DNA of 64,000 bases from Malania oleifera (GCF_029873635.1 NC_080420.1:53087457-53151456); one strand, 5' to 3'; positions 24,095-36,177 are shown, numbered from the stretch's first letter. Notes: generated by a model from the letters alone, not told the origin. Translations and numbers: made by a program.

Positions 24095-26856
24095 TTAATG
24101 CTGAGCCTCTCTGAAAAATCGTGGATACTTCTGGCGTATTTCTATCTATAATTCCCATGAAACTTCATTGACTACATGATTACACCAAAGTACCTTCACA
24201 AGCAGAATCCTCTTAGTATGTAGCTCCCTTTCCTTATGGTCTAGAATCTGAAATGGTATTTCATCATATGCTAAAGTGTCCCCGAGCTCCAAAGACCCAT
24301 AACTAATCACATGCGAAGGATCTGAAACATATTTCCTCAATATGGACACGGGGAACATGTCGTGAATCCTAGAAAGTGATGGGGGTAATGCGATCCTATA
24401 CGCAATCGGACCGACTCTTTCCAAGATCTCAAATGGCCTGACGTATCTAGGGCTCAGCTTGCCCTTCCTACCAAACCGCATCACCCCTTTTATCGGAGCA
24501 ATCCTAAAAAATATAGCATCACCTATATCAAACTTCAGCTCTCGTCGGTGTGTATCTCCGTAACTTTTCTACCGATTATGTGATGCTTTAATCTATTCCC
24601 TTATGAGCTTGACCTTCTTAGAGTTCTTCTGAACAAGCTCTAGCCCTAAAATCTATCACTCGCTGACCTCGTCCCAATACAACGGAGATCGGCACCTGCG
24701 ACCGCATAGTGCCTCATACGGTGCTATCCTGATACTGGCCTGATAATTGTTATTATATGCGAACTGAACTGACGAAAGATATTTAACGTAACTACCCCCA
24801 AAATCTGGTACACATGCCCATAGCATATCCTCTAGAATCTGAATGGTCCTCTTTGATTGACAATTGGACTGTGAGTGAAAAGAAATACTGAAAATGAGTT
24901 GAGTTCCCAATGCTTTTTATAGACTCTTCGAAAATCGGGAAGTAAATCGCGGATCCCTATCCAAAATGATAGACACTGACACCCTATGCAATTTGACTAT
25001 CACCTGAACGTAAAGATCTTCCAGGTTATTCATAGAATAACTAACTTTAACCAGAATGAAATTGGAAGTCTTTGTCAATCTGTCAACAACTACACAAATA
25101 GCATTCTGCTCATGAAGTGCTGATGGCAACCTCGTGAAAAAATCCAAGGAAATATGCTCCCACTTTCACTTAGGGATGAGAAGTGGTTACAATGGTTCCG
25201 CTAGCCTCTAATTCTTGGCCTTCACTTTCTAGTATGTCAGACACTGCTGAATGAAATGGGCGATCTCTCTTTTCATATTAGACAACTAGAAAGATTCTCG
25301 TAAATCCCTATACATCTTCGTGTTACCTGGATGCATTGTATAGAGTGAGCGATGTGCCTCCTCTAGAATGATCCATATACTCTCAGCATCATTCGGTACG
25401 CATATCTTGGTGTGAAATCTCAACACCCCATCATTTGAGATATTGAAATATAGTTTCAATGCATTCTGCACTCCCTCTATAACTTCAACCAGCTTTGTAT
25501 CTTTTGTTTAAGTTGTCTTGATCCTTTCCCATAAGGTCGGTTTCATAATCAGGCTAGCAATGAATGCCTGGTGATTTTCTTCCACCATCTCCATGCCCAA
25601 CCTTTCTAGGTCCATACTGATCTGATGCTGAACTCCCACTACCAAGACTGACACATTTACTGACTTCTGACTCAAAGCATCAACTACCACATTAGCTTTT
25701 CCTGGGTGGTAACTAATGGTGCAACCGTAGTTCTTTATCAATTCAAGTCATCTCCACTACCTCATATCCAACTCCTTCTAGGTGAAAAAGTACTTAAGAC
25801 TTTTATGATCTATAAAAATCTCGCATCCTTCACCATATAGGTAATGTCTCCAGAACTTTAATCATACACTACCATTGTTAATTCCATGTCGTGTGTCGGG
25901 TAGTTCTTTTCGTACTCCTTAAGTTGACAAGAAGCGTACGCAATCACCTTTCCTTACTGCTTTAAAACACACCCAAGTCCCTTTTTAGAGGTGTCACTGT
26001 AAATCACGAATCCACCATCTCCTGATGGAATGGTCAATATAGGAGCAATAACTAGCTGCTGCTTCAGTTCCTGAAAACTCTTATCGCACTCACTAGTCCA
26101 CTCGAACTTCATGTTCTTCCTCATAAGCTATGTCAGCAGACCTGATAGTTTAGAAAACCCCGCTACAAACCGACGATAATATCTTGTAAGACGCAAGAAA
26201 CTTCTAACCTCATGCATGTCCTTTAGTTTCGCCCAATCAACTACTGCTTCTATCTTACTCGGGTCCACTGATACACCTTTTCTAGACACTACGTATCCTA
26301 GAAATGCCACTTTCTCTAACCAAAATTTGCATTTCTTGAACTTCGAAAACAACTTTTTCTCCCTCAGTACCTATAGTACCATCCTCAAGTGAGTTACATG
26401 CTCCTCAGGACTCCTCAAATAAACCTGGATGTCGTTGATGAAAACCACTTCGAACTGATCTAGATACTCATGAAACACCCTGTTCATCAACTCCATGAAT
26501 GCCGCAGGAGCATTGGTCAATCCAAAAGGTATAACCAGAAATTCATAGTGGCTATAGCTAGTGCAGAAAGTCGTCTTTGGTACATCCTTCGATTTCACTT
26601 TAAGCTGATGCTACCCAGATCGAAGATCGTTCTTAGAGAAGACCTCTATCCCCTATTACTGGTAAAATAGATCATCAATTTGGTGTAATGGATATTTATT
26701 CTTCACTGTTACTTTATTAATCTCCCTGCAGTCGAGGCACATCCTCATCGACCATCCTTCTACTTCACGAGCAGCACCAGTACTCCCTAGGGTGATACAC
26801 TCGACCGAATGAAACCCTTGTCAAGTAACTCTTGTAACTGCTCCTTTAACTCCTTT
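24095..26856 (-). pseudogene. pol: Ty3 pol copy 2, C-terminal two thirds
   Basis: Homologous to copy 1: RT (26598-26128, FINDIQVY, so the first catalytic Asp is Asn here, a different lesion from copy 1), RNase H tail (25741-25508, YHPGKANVVVDALSQ), integrase zinc region (25471-25286), core (25147-24656, AICVVVDRLTK, then a damaged target-binding part), the GPF-like region ([12 protein letters not shown]) and chromodomain (to 24095). Fragmented by many stops. At 26857 a solo LTR interrupts RT, and the N-terminal part resumes at 39447. Confidence 0.85.
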
Positions 26857-26940
26857 TGTAATGACCCAAAGAATAATGGTATTTAAATAATAATTAAGAG
26901 AGAGAAAAATGGGAATAGAAAAAAAAAAGGGCGCAACAGA

Positions 26941-27078
26941 CTTCGTCGACGAGGGTATTTCTCTTCGATGAGAAAATACCGAGGAGGGTTTTGGAAATTC
27001 TAAATTTCGTTGACGAAACTCTTCAGGGACTCGTTGATGAGGTGACGTGTCTCATCAACGAATTCAGCTCTATAAATA
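26941..27078 (+). promoter_or_regulatory. Dyad cluster and TATA box in the split solo LTR
   Basis: Four or five short palindromic motifs of the form TTCGTTGACGAA (26941-26953, 26963-26972, 27006-27017, 27030-27041, 27051-27062) stand just before TATAAATA at 27071-27078, with a CT-rich stretch downstream (27120-27170). Location upstream of the TATA suggests U3 regulatory elements; what binds them is unknown. An additional hairpin is formed by GGTATTTCTC / GAGAAAATACC around 26964-26969. Confidence 0.55.
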
Positions 27079-27733
27079 GCCTAAAACTCGAATTTAAATG
27101 CAGAAAAATCAGGAAAATCACTCTTTCTCTCCACCTTATGATTTCTCTCTCCTCTCTCTTCGATTTCAGTTCCGTCATTCACAGAATCGACAATTTGAGG
27201 CCACCACGACGCTCTTGGGAAAGTTCTCTCTAAATCTACCAGAGCGGATCGTCGGTGGAAGTGAGTTGAAATTCATCCCTGAGTTGAGGTAAAGCTTTTT
27301 ATGCCAAATTTGATCTTTTTACAGTTATAAGAAATGATATTCATGTGAAAATACTGAAATTTAGTTCTGAGAGTTGTTGAATTCAAGGTGTTGAACAGGA
27401 ACCCTGCGGGTGCAGGACGAGTGGAATTTTTAGGGGGTTTCTTTCTAGTGTCAGGTAAGGGAATAAACTAAAGCAGTTATTTTTCACACGTATTATTATT
27501 ATTATCAGTAAATTAATTTTCAGGGAAGCATGTATTATATTTGAATATTATTGAGAAAATGCATATTTGGGAAAATACTATTGTTATACAGAAAATTTGA
27601 TTTTAGAATGAAATGTACGAATTTACTCAGTTTTGTGTGGCATGAATATTATTTTTCAAGAAAAGTATTATGATATGACAATTTTACGAGTAAAGCATGT
27701 TTTCAGGAATTATGAAATAATATAGTACATTAT

Positions 27734-29394
27734 TGTAAAAACCCAAAATATGAAAAATGGGTTTAAATATTAAGAGGGGCAAAATTGGAAATTTTTAGGT
27801 CAATGGCTATAAAAGGAAATTTATATTACTTCTTCATTAAGTAAACTCAATCCTATATCTCTCTCTCTCTAAACTCTCTCTACTCTCTCCTTCTCCCTAG
27901 AATTCTTCGCTGATCGTTGATGGAATCGAAAAAAGGAAGCTACCACGAGGATCATGGAAGGATTCTCTACAACTTCTACGGATTGAAATCTCGTTTCGGA
28001 GATTTTTGGGTTTCGGTGTAAAATCGAGGTAAGGCTCGGTTTTAAATTCTGGTCCAGTAGTTTTGTAGGTATCAGTCTTGTGAGTATATTCTGTACTGTG
28101 ATTTGTAGGTTTTGAAACTCGGTTCATTGTTTAGGGACCTTAGAGTTCGGGATTTGTTTACGGGGTTAAGGTAAGGGGAAACTGTGTTATATTGGTTATT
28201 TTTTGAAATCGGACTCAGTGGAACTGTGGTCCATGGTCTTTTGTGTGTTTTGGCTACTCATTTGGGGGAATCTAACGAGGAAAACTATGGGTTTTGTCAT
28301 TATTGCAGTTTTAGGAAAAAGGGGGCGACGGGCTGAATCCCGGGTTTTGTTGAAAACCGAGTATACGTGTGCTTTATACTGTGATATTGGGATGGCTGTG
28401 CCTTGAATTTGTTTAAACTATATTTTTTTTGGAAAACCATGATTTAGATTACCAAATGAGGGTGGTTTTTTTGGTTATATGAGCATGCATGTGTGTGTGA
28501 TATGTTGAAATGCTAGTAGGAACGCAGTTCCAAAATTGTTCCAGGTACTGAGAGTGTCTGACTCTATATCCAAGGGCATGTTATCGCTTGCCATGTAGGC
28601 AAGAGTGTCTAGCTCTATATTCGAGGGCGTGAGCCTATTCAGAAAGATCAGGCCGAAGGGTGTGGATCCACCAGTTAGGGCCGGTACGATGCCATGGGAG
28701 TCGGGGACTAGCCACGTGCCGGTGGCGCCGTATTTGTAGGTTGGTTATGGGCCAATGCCGTATGTCACAGGCCGGCTTCGAGCCTAAGAGTGTGATGACA
28801 CTGAGGATTACTGATCATGTGTATGTATTGTGATGGGGCTGCATATAAATGGCCGCCGTATGTGTGCGTGTATGCACTGTGTAAATTTGTACCGGAATGC
28901 TTTTAACTGTGTGTATGTTGTATCATGATAACACTCAAATGCCACACACCAATATAACCTGTGTTCTTCCTTACTGAGAGGTGTCTCACCCTTACTGTAC
29001 GTACATTTTTATAAGTCCTTCGGGTAACCAGAACTAACGTCCTGATGTAGGGAGCGTAGTGGCCAGTATACTGCGTTAGCGTTTGAATAAGTGCTAGAAC
29101 TGTAGTTTTGTTGGGTTGCCATTTTGAGTTGTATTTGGGCACCCAATTTGTACGTTTTGTTAAAGCCATGTTCTGCTCTTGTATAGACTCCAGTATGGTA
29201 CTACATCTGTGTATATAGATGACTTTTTTTCGCTACGTATATGTTGTGATTGGATGTGTTTAGGGTGCTTGGGAACCCAACGGGGTCGAACCCTCATCTA
29301 GTGTAGTGTATCTTTTGATGATTTGTATGATATAGGGACAGGTTAGGTTCCAATTTTCACCCCCAGGTCCTATTTCCGGGTTTAGGGCATGACA
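27734..29394 (+). repeat. 5' LTR of the Tekay-type element
   Basis: 1661 bp. TATAAAA is at 27808-27814, with a CT-rich start region (27857-27900) downstream. The hairpin motif TTACTGAGAGGTGTCTCACC is at 28971-28990, about 403 nt before the LTR end. ORFs within it match between the two LTRs but are not genes. Confidence 0.94.
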
Positions 29395-29718
29395 ACTTGG
29401 TATTAGAGCTAACCAGGTTACTAGATCTTGTAGACTTGGTTAGGCTTAGTTATGAGTACATACTAGAGTATAGGATGTAGATATAGGCAGAGTTGGTTGA
29501 GGGTTGTTCGGTTGCTAGACTGGGAATTGTTGATGGAATTCCATGTTTTTCTTAGGATGATGATTCCAATAAAAGCAGGGCAGATCATTGATGACTTTCA
29601 TATCAGTGTGATAGGACATACCTAGACCTGGAAAGAAGTAGTTAACACGATTAGTGTAGATCATTGTGTTAACTGTATGTGTTATAGGGATACTGATAGA
29701 TTCCTATTGTATTGCAGA
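29395..29718 (+). other. Leader with primer-binding site of the Tekay-type element
   Basis: TGGTATTAGAGC at 29398-29409 is the initiator-Met primer site with one transition. Then about 310 bp of leader runs up to the gag ATG. It contains ATTGTTGATGGAATTCC, in the same position as the GTCGAC/GTTGAC motifs of the related leaders. Confidence 0.85.
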
Positions 29719-30868
29719 ATGGAGCCCAAGGATAATAATCTGGGAAGTGGCTCTGAGGAGACTGCGAGTGATGAGTCCCCTTCTATGCCTCGAGGTTTGA
29801 CGAGGCAGGTATTACGGGAGATCGGGCGGAGTGTGAGGAGATGCGAGCACTCTCCTACTGCTGCAGGGTGCACCATTGAGAGGTTCACACGTATGCATCC
29901 TCCTAAGGATTCTGGAGGACCTGACCCGACGACAGCAGAGGACTAGATGGAGAAGACTGAGAGGATTCTGGGAGTTCTGCACTGCACAGGTAGGTAGTGA
30001 GTCCTCTATGCTACTTTCCAGCTATCTGGGGAGGCGAGTCGATGGTGGACTGCGGTGAGTCTGCTGGAGAGGCAGAGAGCTGGTCATGAGGAGATGACAT
30101 GGAGCCTTTTCAAGGAGGTGTTCTTTGACAAATACTTCCTGGCTTCAATACGTGATGCGAAGGCAAACGAGTTTTCTGCTCTTACGCAGGGGAGTTTGAC
30201 GGTGTAGGGGTATGCGGCTCGATAGATAGAGCTGTCCTGTTTTGCACCATGTATGATCTTGAGCGAGTATGAGAAGACTCGGAGGTTCGAGAAGGGTTTG
30301 AGGAAGGATATCTATAGACTGGTGGGTATGCTTTAGATCCACGAGTTCTCGGTATTGGTGGCTAAGGCCACGGTGATCGAGACTAGTATTCTAGAGGATG
30401 AGGCGGATTAGGAATCGAGGAAGAGGACAGTACCTTCTGGTTCTCAGACAGGATCTCATCAGGGATCGTGGGAGAAGAGGAGCAAAGGATTAGGTTATCG
30501 TCAGAATACCGAGCGCCAAGTTTCTCAGGGGAGCCAGACTGATGGTCGTTGTACCAGATGCAACAGCCGGCACGAGGGTGAGTGCCGGCCATTTGGGGGT
30601 AGTTGCTACAACTGTGGCCAACCAGGCCACAGGTCTTGTGATTGTCGAGCACCGAGGCGAAACGTTCCTGCAGTTAGTGGGGACCGAGGGAGCAACCAAA
30701 TACCTTGGGGAACCATTCAGAAGATTACAACTTTAGCCAAAGTATACTCTCTTACTCCAGTGGACGCTGAGCATGCAGGTAACGTGGTGATAGGTACCTT
30801 ATTATTGCTTTTAAATAAAGCTTCTGTTTTTTTTTATTTGGGTGCAACCCATTCCTTTGTATTCCGTG
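29719..30868 (+). pseudogene. gag: gag of the Tekay-type element
   Basis: The start codon follows a leader ending attgcag. Readable parts in one frame: [42 protein letters not shown], then the zinc knuckle CYNCGQPGHRSCDC at about 30600. Stops occur at 29944-29946 (where related proteins have Trp), in the next 50 bases, and near 30206, 30224, 30334 and 30408. The frame shifts near 30868-30876 relative to pol. In the protease start the expected active triplet Asp-Ser-Gly reads Tyr-Leu-Gly (YLGATHSF). Confidence 0.85.
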
Positions 30869-33800
30869 AATTTTGTGGGACAGTGTGGGGTTGAGTCTCA
30901 AGATATGAATGAGATGTTATCTGTTACTACGCCATTTGGGAGTGTATCTTCCTATAGGAAGATGTTGGTAGACTGCCCAGTGAAAATTCAGGGAAAGCTG
31001 CTACCGGCGAATCTTGTAGTATACGACATGTCGGGGTTTGATATCATTCTGGGGATAGATTGGTTGTTCTCTAGTTATGCTGTGATCGACTATCGTAGGA
31101 AGGTAGTAGTTTTCAGACCTCCTGGGGAGCAGGAGTACGAGTTTGTAGGATCGTATGTGCGTTTAGTGCCACAAATTCTGTCGGCATTAAGGGCTAGGAG
31201 GCTACTCTTGGACGGATGTCAGGGGTACTTAGCTTGTGTGGAGGAATTGCCACGGGAAGAGTTGAGACTCGAGGATATTCGAGTAGTTAACGAATTCCCG
31301 GATGTGTTTCCAGATGATTTACCTGATTTACCTCCAGATCGTGAGGTGGAGTTTGCGATAGAGTTGCTACCTGGTAAGGCACCGATCTCTAAAGCTCCAT
31401 ACTGGATGCCTCTAGTAGAACTTTAGGAGTTGAAGGAACAGTTGCAGGAATTACTGGACAAGGGATTCATTCGACTTAACGTTTCTCCCTGGGGAGCTCC
31501 AGTACTATTTGTGAAGAAGAAAGACAGGTCGATGCGGATGTGCATTGATTACCGTGAGATTAATAAGGTAACTGTGAAGAATCGTTAACCTTTACCTCGT
31601 ATAGATGATCTCTTTGACCAGTTGCAGGGGATGCGGGTCTTTTCAAAGATCGATTTGCGGTCAGGATATCATCAAGTGAGGGTTAGAGCGAAGGATGTAG
31701 CGAAGACGGCTTTCTGAACCAGATATGGCCACTATGAGTTTTTAGTCATGCCTTTTGGGTTAACGAATGCTCCGGCAGTGTTCATGGATCTGATGAACAG
31801 GGTTTTCCATGAGTACCTAGATCGATTCGTAGTGGTATTCATTTATGACATTCTGGTATACTCGAGGAGTACGGAAGAGCACGCGGAACATTTGAGGTTA
31901 GTGCTACAGATTCTTCGGGAGAAGAAGTTGTATGCTAAGCTGAAGAAGTGTGAATTCTGGTCGAGTCAAATTGCACTTTTAGGCCATGTGGTTATTAAGG
32001 ATGGTATATCAGTTGACCCTAGCAAGATTGAAGCTATGGTCAACTGGGTAAGGCCAAAGAATGTACAAGAGGTTCGGAGTTTTTTAGGACTGGCGGGTTA
32101 CTATCGTCGGTTCGTAGAGGGTTTCTCTAAACTGTCTTGACCTTTGACACAATTGACCAAGAAGGGAGTACAGTTTGGGTGGACTAGTGATTGCGAGCAG
32201 TGCTTTCAGGAGTTGAAGCACCAGCTGGTTACTGCTCCAATGTTGACCATTCCTTCGGGGAATGGTGGATTTGTGATTTATAGCGACGCATCTCTGAAAG
32301 GCTTGGGATGTGTGCTTATGCAGCAAGGTAAGGTTGTGGCGTATGCTTCTCGACAACTGAAAGAGTATGAGAAGAATTACCCTATACATGATCTGGAGTT
32401 GGCTGCTATTGTGTATGCACTGAAGATCTGGCGACACTATTTGTACGGGGTGCAATGTGAGATCTTCACTGACCATAAGAGCCTCAGGTATTTCTTTACG
32501 CAGAAGGAGTTGAACATGAGGCAGAGGCGGTGGCTAGAGTTGATTAAGGACTACGATTGCACGATCAATTATCACTCGGGGAAGGTGAATGTGGTAGCTG
32601 ATGCATTGAGTCGGAAGTCGAAGCCTATGGCTGTATCTACGGTTGTAACTCAGTGTCACATCAGACGAGATTTGGAGAGCTCAGGTATAGAGTTGGTGGT
32701 GGGTGATCATCAGGCTTATCTTGCTGATTTTGTGGTCCAATCGACTTTGTTTGAGCATATAAAATCCGGGCAGGCTAGTGATGCAAAGTTGGCCGAGATT
32801 AAGGAAAAGGTACAACAGGGACTGACTACAGAGTTTAACATCTCTGAGGGAGGTGTGCTGAGGTTTGGGACCAGATTGTGTGTTCCGAACGATGATGAGA
32901 TCAAAAGGATGATTCTAGAGGAGGCGCATCGTTCTATGTATACGGTACATCCTGGTAGTACAAAGATGTATCGGGACTTGCGTGAGACCTTCTGGTGGTC
33001 TGGTATGAAGAGGCAGATTGCTCAGTTCGTGGAGCAGTGTCTGACGTGTCAGCAGGTAAAAGCTGAACATCAGGGGCCTGCAGGGCCGTTGCAGCCTTTG
33101 CCTATTCCAGTGTGGAAATGAGAGCATATTTCCATGGATTTTGTGACCGGATTGCCGCCAATGCTTCACGGGAAAAATGCTATCTGGGTGATCGTGGATA
33201 GATTAACGAAATCTGCTCATTTCATACCGATGAAAGTTAGCTATCCTTTGAGTAAGCTAGCAGATTTGTATGTGCATGTGATTGTGAGAATGCACGGGAT
33301 ACCGATGTCCATAGTATCAGATCGGGACTTGAGGTTTACTTCCCGATTCTGGATGAGCTTGTAGGAGGCATTGGGGATGAAATTTACTTTCAGTACAGCG
33401 TTCCACCCCCAGACTGATGGACAATCGGAGAGGACGATACAGATATTGGAAGATATGTTACAAGCTTGTGTGTTAGACTTCGGTGGTAGCTGGATACAGT
33501 TTATGCCACTTGTGGAGTTTACTTATAACAACAGCTTCCAATCTAGTATCGAGATGGCACCGTTCGAGGCTTTGTATGGTCGGAGGTTTCGATCTCCTTT
33601 GTGTTGGAATAAGGTTGGTGAACGTCAAGTGGTAGGACATGAACTTGTGCAGCAGGAATTTGAGAAGGTGGGTTTGATCTAGGAGAGGATTAAATCAGCT
33701 CAGATTCGACAGAAGAGTTATGCAGAGGTTCGCCACCGTGAATTAGAGTTTGAAGTGGGAGGTAAGGTATTTCTGCGTATTGCTTCGATGAAAGGAGTGA

Positions 33801-34162
33801 TGAGATTCGGCAGGAAGGGCAAGCTGAGCCTGAGGTATATTGGACCATTCGAAGTACTTGAGCGAGTGGGTCCGGTAGCCTATAGAGTTGCATTACCTCC
33901 AGCACTTTCTAGGGTCCATGATGTGTTTCACGTCTCCATGTTGAGGAGGTACGTGTTGGATCCTTCACATATGATTAGTTATGATGAGTTGGAAATTGGG
34001 GATACTTTAGCGTATGAGGAGATACCTGTTCATGTTCTGGACCATAAAGTTCAGAAGCTTCGTACCAGAGAGATACTGTTAATGAAGGTATTGTGGCGAA
34101 ACCACGAGGTTGAGGAAGCTTCTTGGGAACTAGAAACAGAAATACGCCGGAAGTATCCATAG
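30842..34162 (+). pseudogene. pol: pol of the Tekay-type element, seven in-frame stops
   Basis: One frame encodes: protease tail (FDIILGIDWL), RT (31290-32130: [26 protein letters not shown], and FIYDILVYS with the first catalytic Asp replaced by Tyr), RNase H ([42 protein letters not shown]), integrase (zinc region with [11 protein letters not shown] and CLTCQQVK; core [32 protein letters not shown]), the GPF motif ([11 protein letters not shown]) and a C-terminal chromodomain ([16 protein letters not shown]). Stops are at 31424, 31586, 31715, 32138, 33119, 33362 and 33680. Five of them are explained by single C-to-T or G-to-A changes against the sister copies or conserved positions. Confidence 0.93.
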
Positions 34163-34438
34163 TTATTTTGAGCACTTGTACATGATCCTACTCTGGGTTG
34201 GGATAGGTGGTTAGTCGTTGGGAGTGTGAGTATTGTGAACTCCTAAGATTGTTGTATATGTAACCATGATATTCGTCCGCCATAAGTGAGGGTATGTATG
34301 TGTATGTGTATGATGGGATTACGCTGTGATGATCGCCAGTTCACTCTTGAGTTGTGTCTATGTATTTGATTGTATGTATGAATCTGGGAATAAGAGATGG
34401 CAAATTTCGAGGTCGAAATTTTTGTAAGGAGGGGAGAT
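34163..34438 (+). other. Post-pol region, dyad and polypurine tract
   Basis: After the chromodomain stop come about 240 bp of non-coding sequence. Then AAATTTCGAGGTCGAAATTT (34402-34421) is a perfect inverted repeat with 9-bp arms, and AAGGAGGGGAGAT (34426-34438) is the polypurine tract touching the 3' LTR. Confidence 0.9.
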
Positions 34439-34556
34439 TGTAAAAACCCAAAATATGAAAAATGGGTTTAAATATTAAGAGGGGCAAAATTGGAAATTTT
34501 CAAGTCAAGGGCTATAAATGGAATTTCTATTTTTTCTTCATTAAGTAAACTCAATC

Positions 34557-34595
<39 letters not shown>

Positions 34596-36122
34596 AACTC
34601 TCTCTACTCTCTCCTTCTCTCTAGAATTCTTCGCCGATCGTTAACGGAATTGAAAAACGGAAGCTACCACGAGGATCGTGGAAGGATTCTCTACAACTTC
34701 TATGGATTGGAATCTCGTTTCAGAGATTTTTGGGTTTCGGCGTAAAATTGAGGTAAGGCTCGATTTTTAATTCTGATCTGGTAGTTTTGTAGGTATCAGT
34801 CTTGTGAGTATATTTTATACTGTGATTTGTAGGTTTTGAAACTCGGTTCGCTGTTTAGGGACCTTGGAGTCCAGGATTTGCTTAAGGGGTTAAGGTAAGG
34901 GGAAACTGTGTTATATTGGTTATTTTTTGAAATCGGACTCAGTGGAACTGTGGTCATCGGTCCTGTGTGTGTTTTGGCTACTCATTTGGGGGAATCTAAC
35001 AGGGAAAACTATGGGTTTTGTCATTATTGCAGTTTTGGGAAAAAGGGGGCAATGGGCTGAATCCCGGGTTTTGTTGAAAACCGAGTATACGTGTGCTTTA
35101 TACTGTGATATTGGGATGGTCGTGCCTTGACTTTGTTTAAACTGTATTTTTTTTTTTTGGAAAACCATGATTTAGATTACCAAATGAGTGTGGTTTGTTT
35201 GGTTATATGAGCATGCATGTGTGTGTGATATGTTGAAATGCTAGTAGGGACGCAGTTCTGAAATTGTTCCAAGTACTGAGAGTGTCTAGCTCTATATCCG
35301 AGGGCGTGTTATTGCTTGCCATGTAGGCAAGAGTGTCCGACTCTATATCCTAGGGCATGAGCCTATTCCGGCAGATCAGGCCGAAGGGTGTGGATCCACT
35401 AGTTTAGCGCTGGTACGATGCCATGGGAGTCGGGGACTAGCCATGTGCCGGTGGCGCCATGTTCGCGGGTTGGCTACGGGCCAACGCTGTGTGTCACGGG
35501 CCTGTTTTGGGCCAAAGAGTGTGACAACACTAAAGATTACTGATCATGTGTATGTATTATGATGGGGCTGCATATAAATGGCCACCGTATGTGTGCGTGT
35601 ATGCACTGTGTAAATTTGTACCGAAATGCATTTAATTGCATGTATGTTGTATCATGATAACACTCAAATGCCACACACCGATATAACCTGTGTTCTTCCT
35701 TACTAAGAGATATCTCACCCCTACTGTACGTACATTTTTACAGGTCCTTCGGGTAACCGAAACTAGCGTCCTGGTGTAGGGAGCGTAGTGGCTGGTGTAC
35801 TGCGTTAGCGCTTGGGTAAGTGCTAGGACTGTAGTTTTGTTGGGTTGCCATTTTGAGTTGTATTTAGGCACCCAGTTTGTACGTTTTGTTAGAGCCATGT
35901 TCTGCTCTTGTATAGACTCTGGTATGGTACTGCATATGTGTATATAGATGACCTTTTTTCGCTGCGTGTATGTTGTGATTGGATGTGTTTAGGGTACCTA
36001 GGAACCCCACGGGGTCGGACCCTCATCCAATGTACTATATATTTTGATGATTTGTATGATACAGGGATAGTTTAGTTCCAATTTTCACCCCCGGGTCCCA
36101 TTTCCGGGTTTGGGGCGTGACA
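34439..36122 (+). repeat. 3' LTR of the Tekay-type element
   Basis: 1684 bp, same ends as the 5' copy. TATAAAT is at 34513-34519, followed by a longer (CT)n run (34561-34594) than in the 5' LTR. The hairpin motif at 35700-35720 carries changes (TTACTAAGAGATATCTCACC) that keep the pairing arms mostly intact. Many small substitutions from the 5' LTR show it is not a fresh insertion. Confidence 0.94.
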
Positions 36123-36177
36123 ATTATGATTTTAAAAATACATGATAATTGATTTATTTATTCAAAATGATATGTAT

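Larger units (their letters stand above)
27734..36122 (+). mobile_element. Full-length Tekay-type Ty3 chromovirus, decayed coding
   Basis: Structurally complete: LTR, primer site, gag, protease, RT, RNase H, integrase, chromodomain, polypurine tract, LTR. A perfect duplication attat lies at 27729-27733 and 36123-36127. LTRs are TGTAAAAACCC...GACA. It sits inside the solo LTR at 26857. The pol frame is continuous in one reading frame apart from seven stop codons, so it is the youngest-looking large element here, yet it is dead. Confidence 0.95.

Noticed and set aside
28203-28406. Plus-strand ORF repeated almost identically at 34927-35130
   Set aside because: Same LTR sequence twice; identical ORFs in paired LTRs only reflect the repeat. 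No start context or domain.
28903-29169. Minus-strand ORF, again repeated at 35632-35898
   Set aside because: LTR sequence in both copies, antisense to the element; no evidence of a gene.
27734-36122. Possible endogenous pararetrovirus or virus-derived RT
   Set aside because: Two LTRs, target duplication, integrase and chromodomain define an ordinary Ty3 retrotransposon; no movement or coat protein features.
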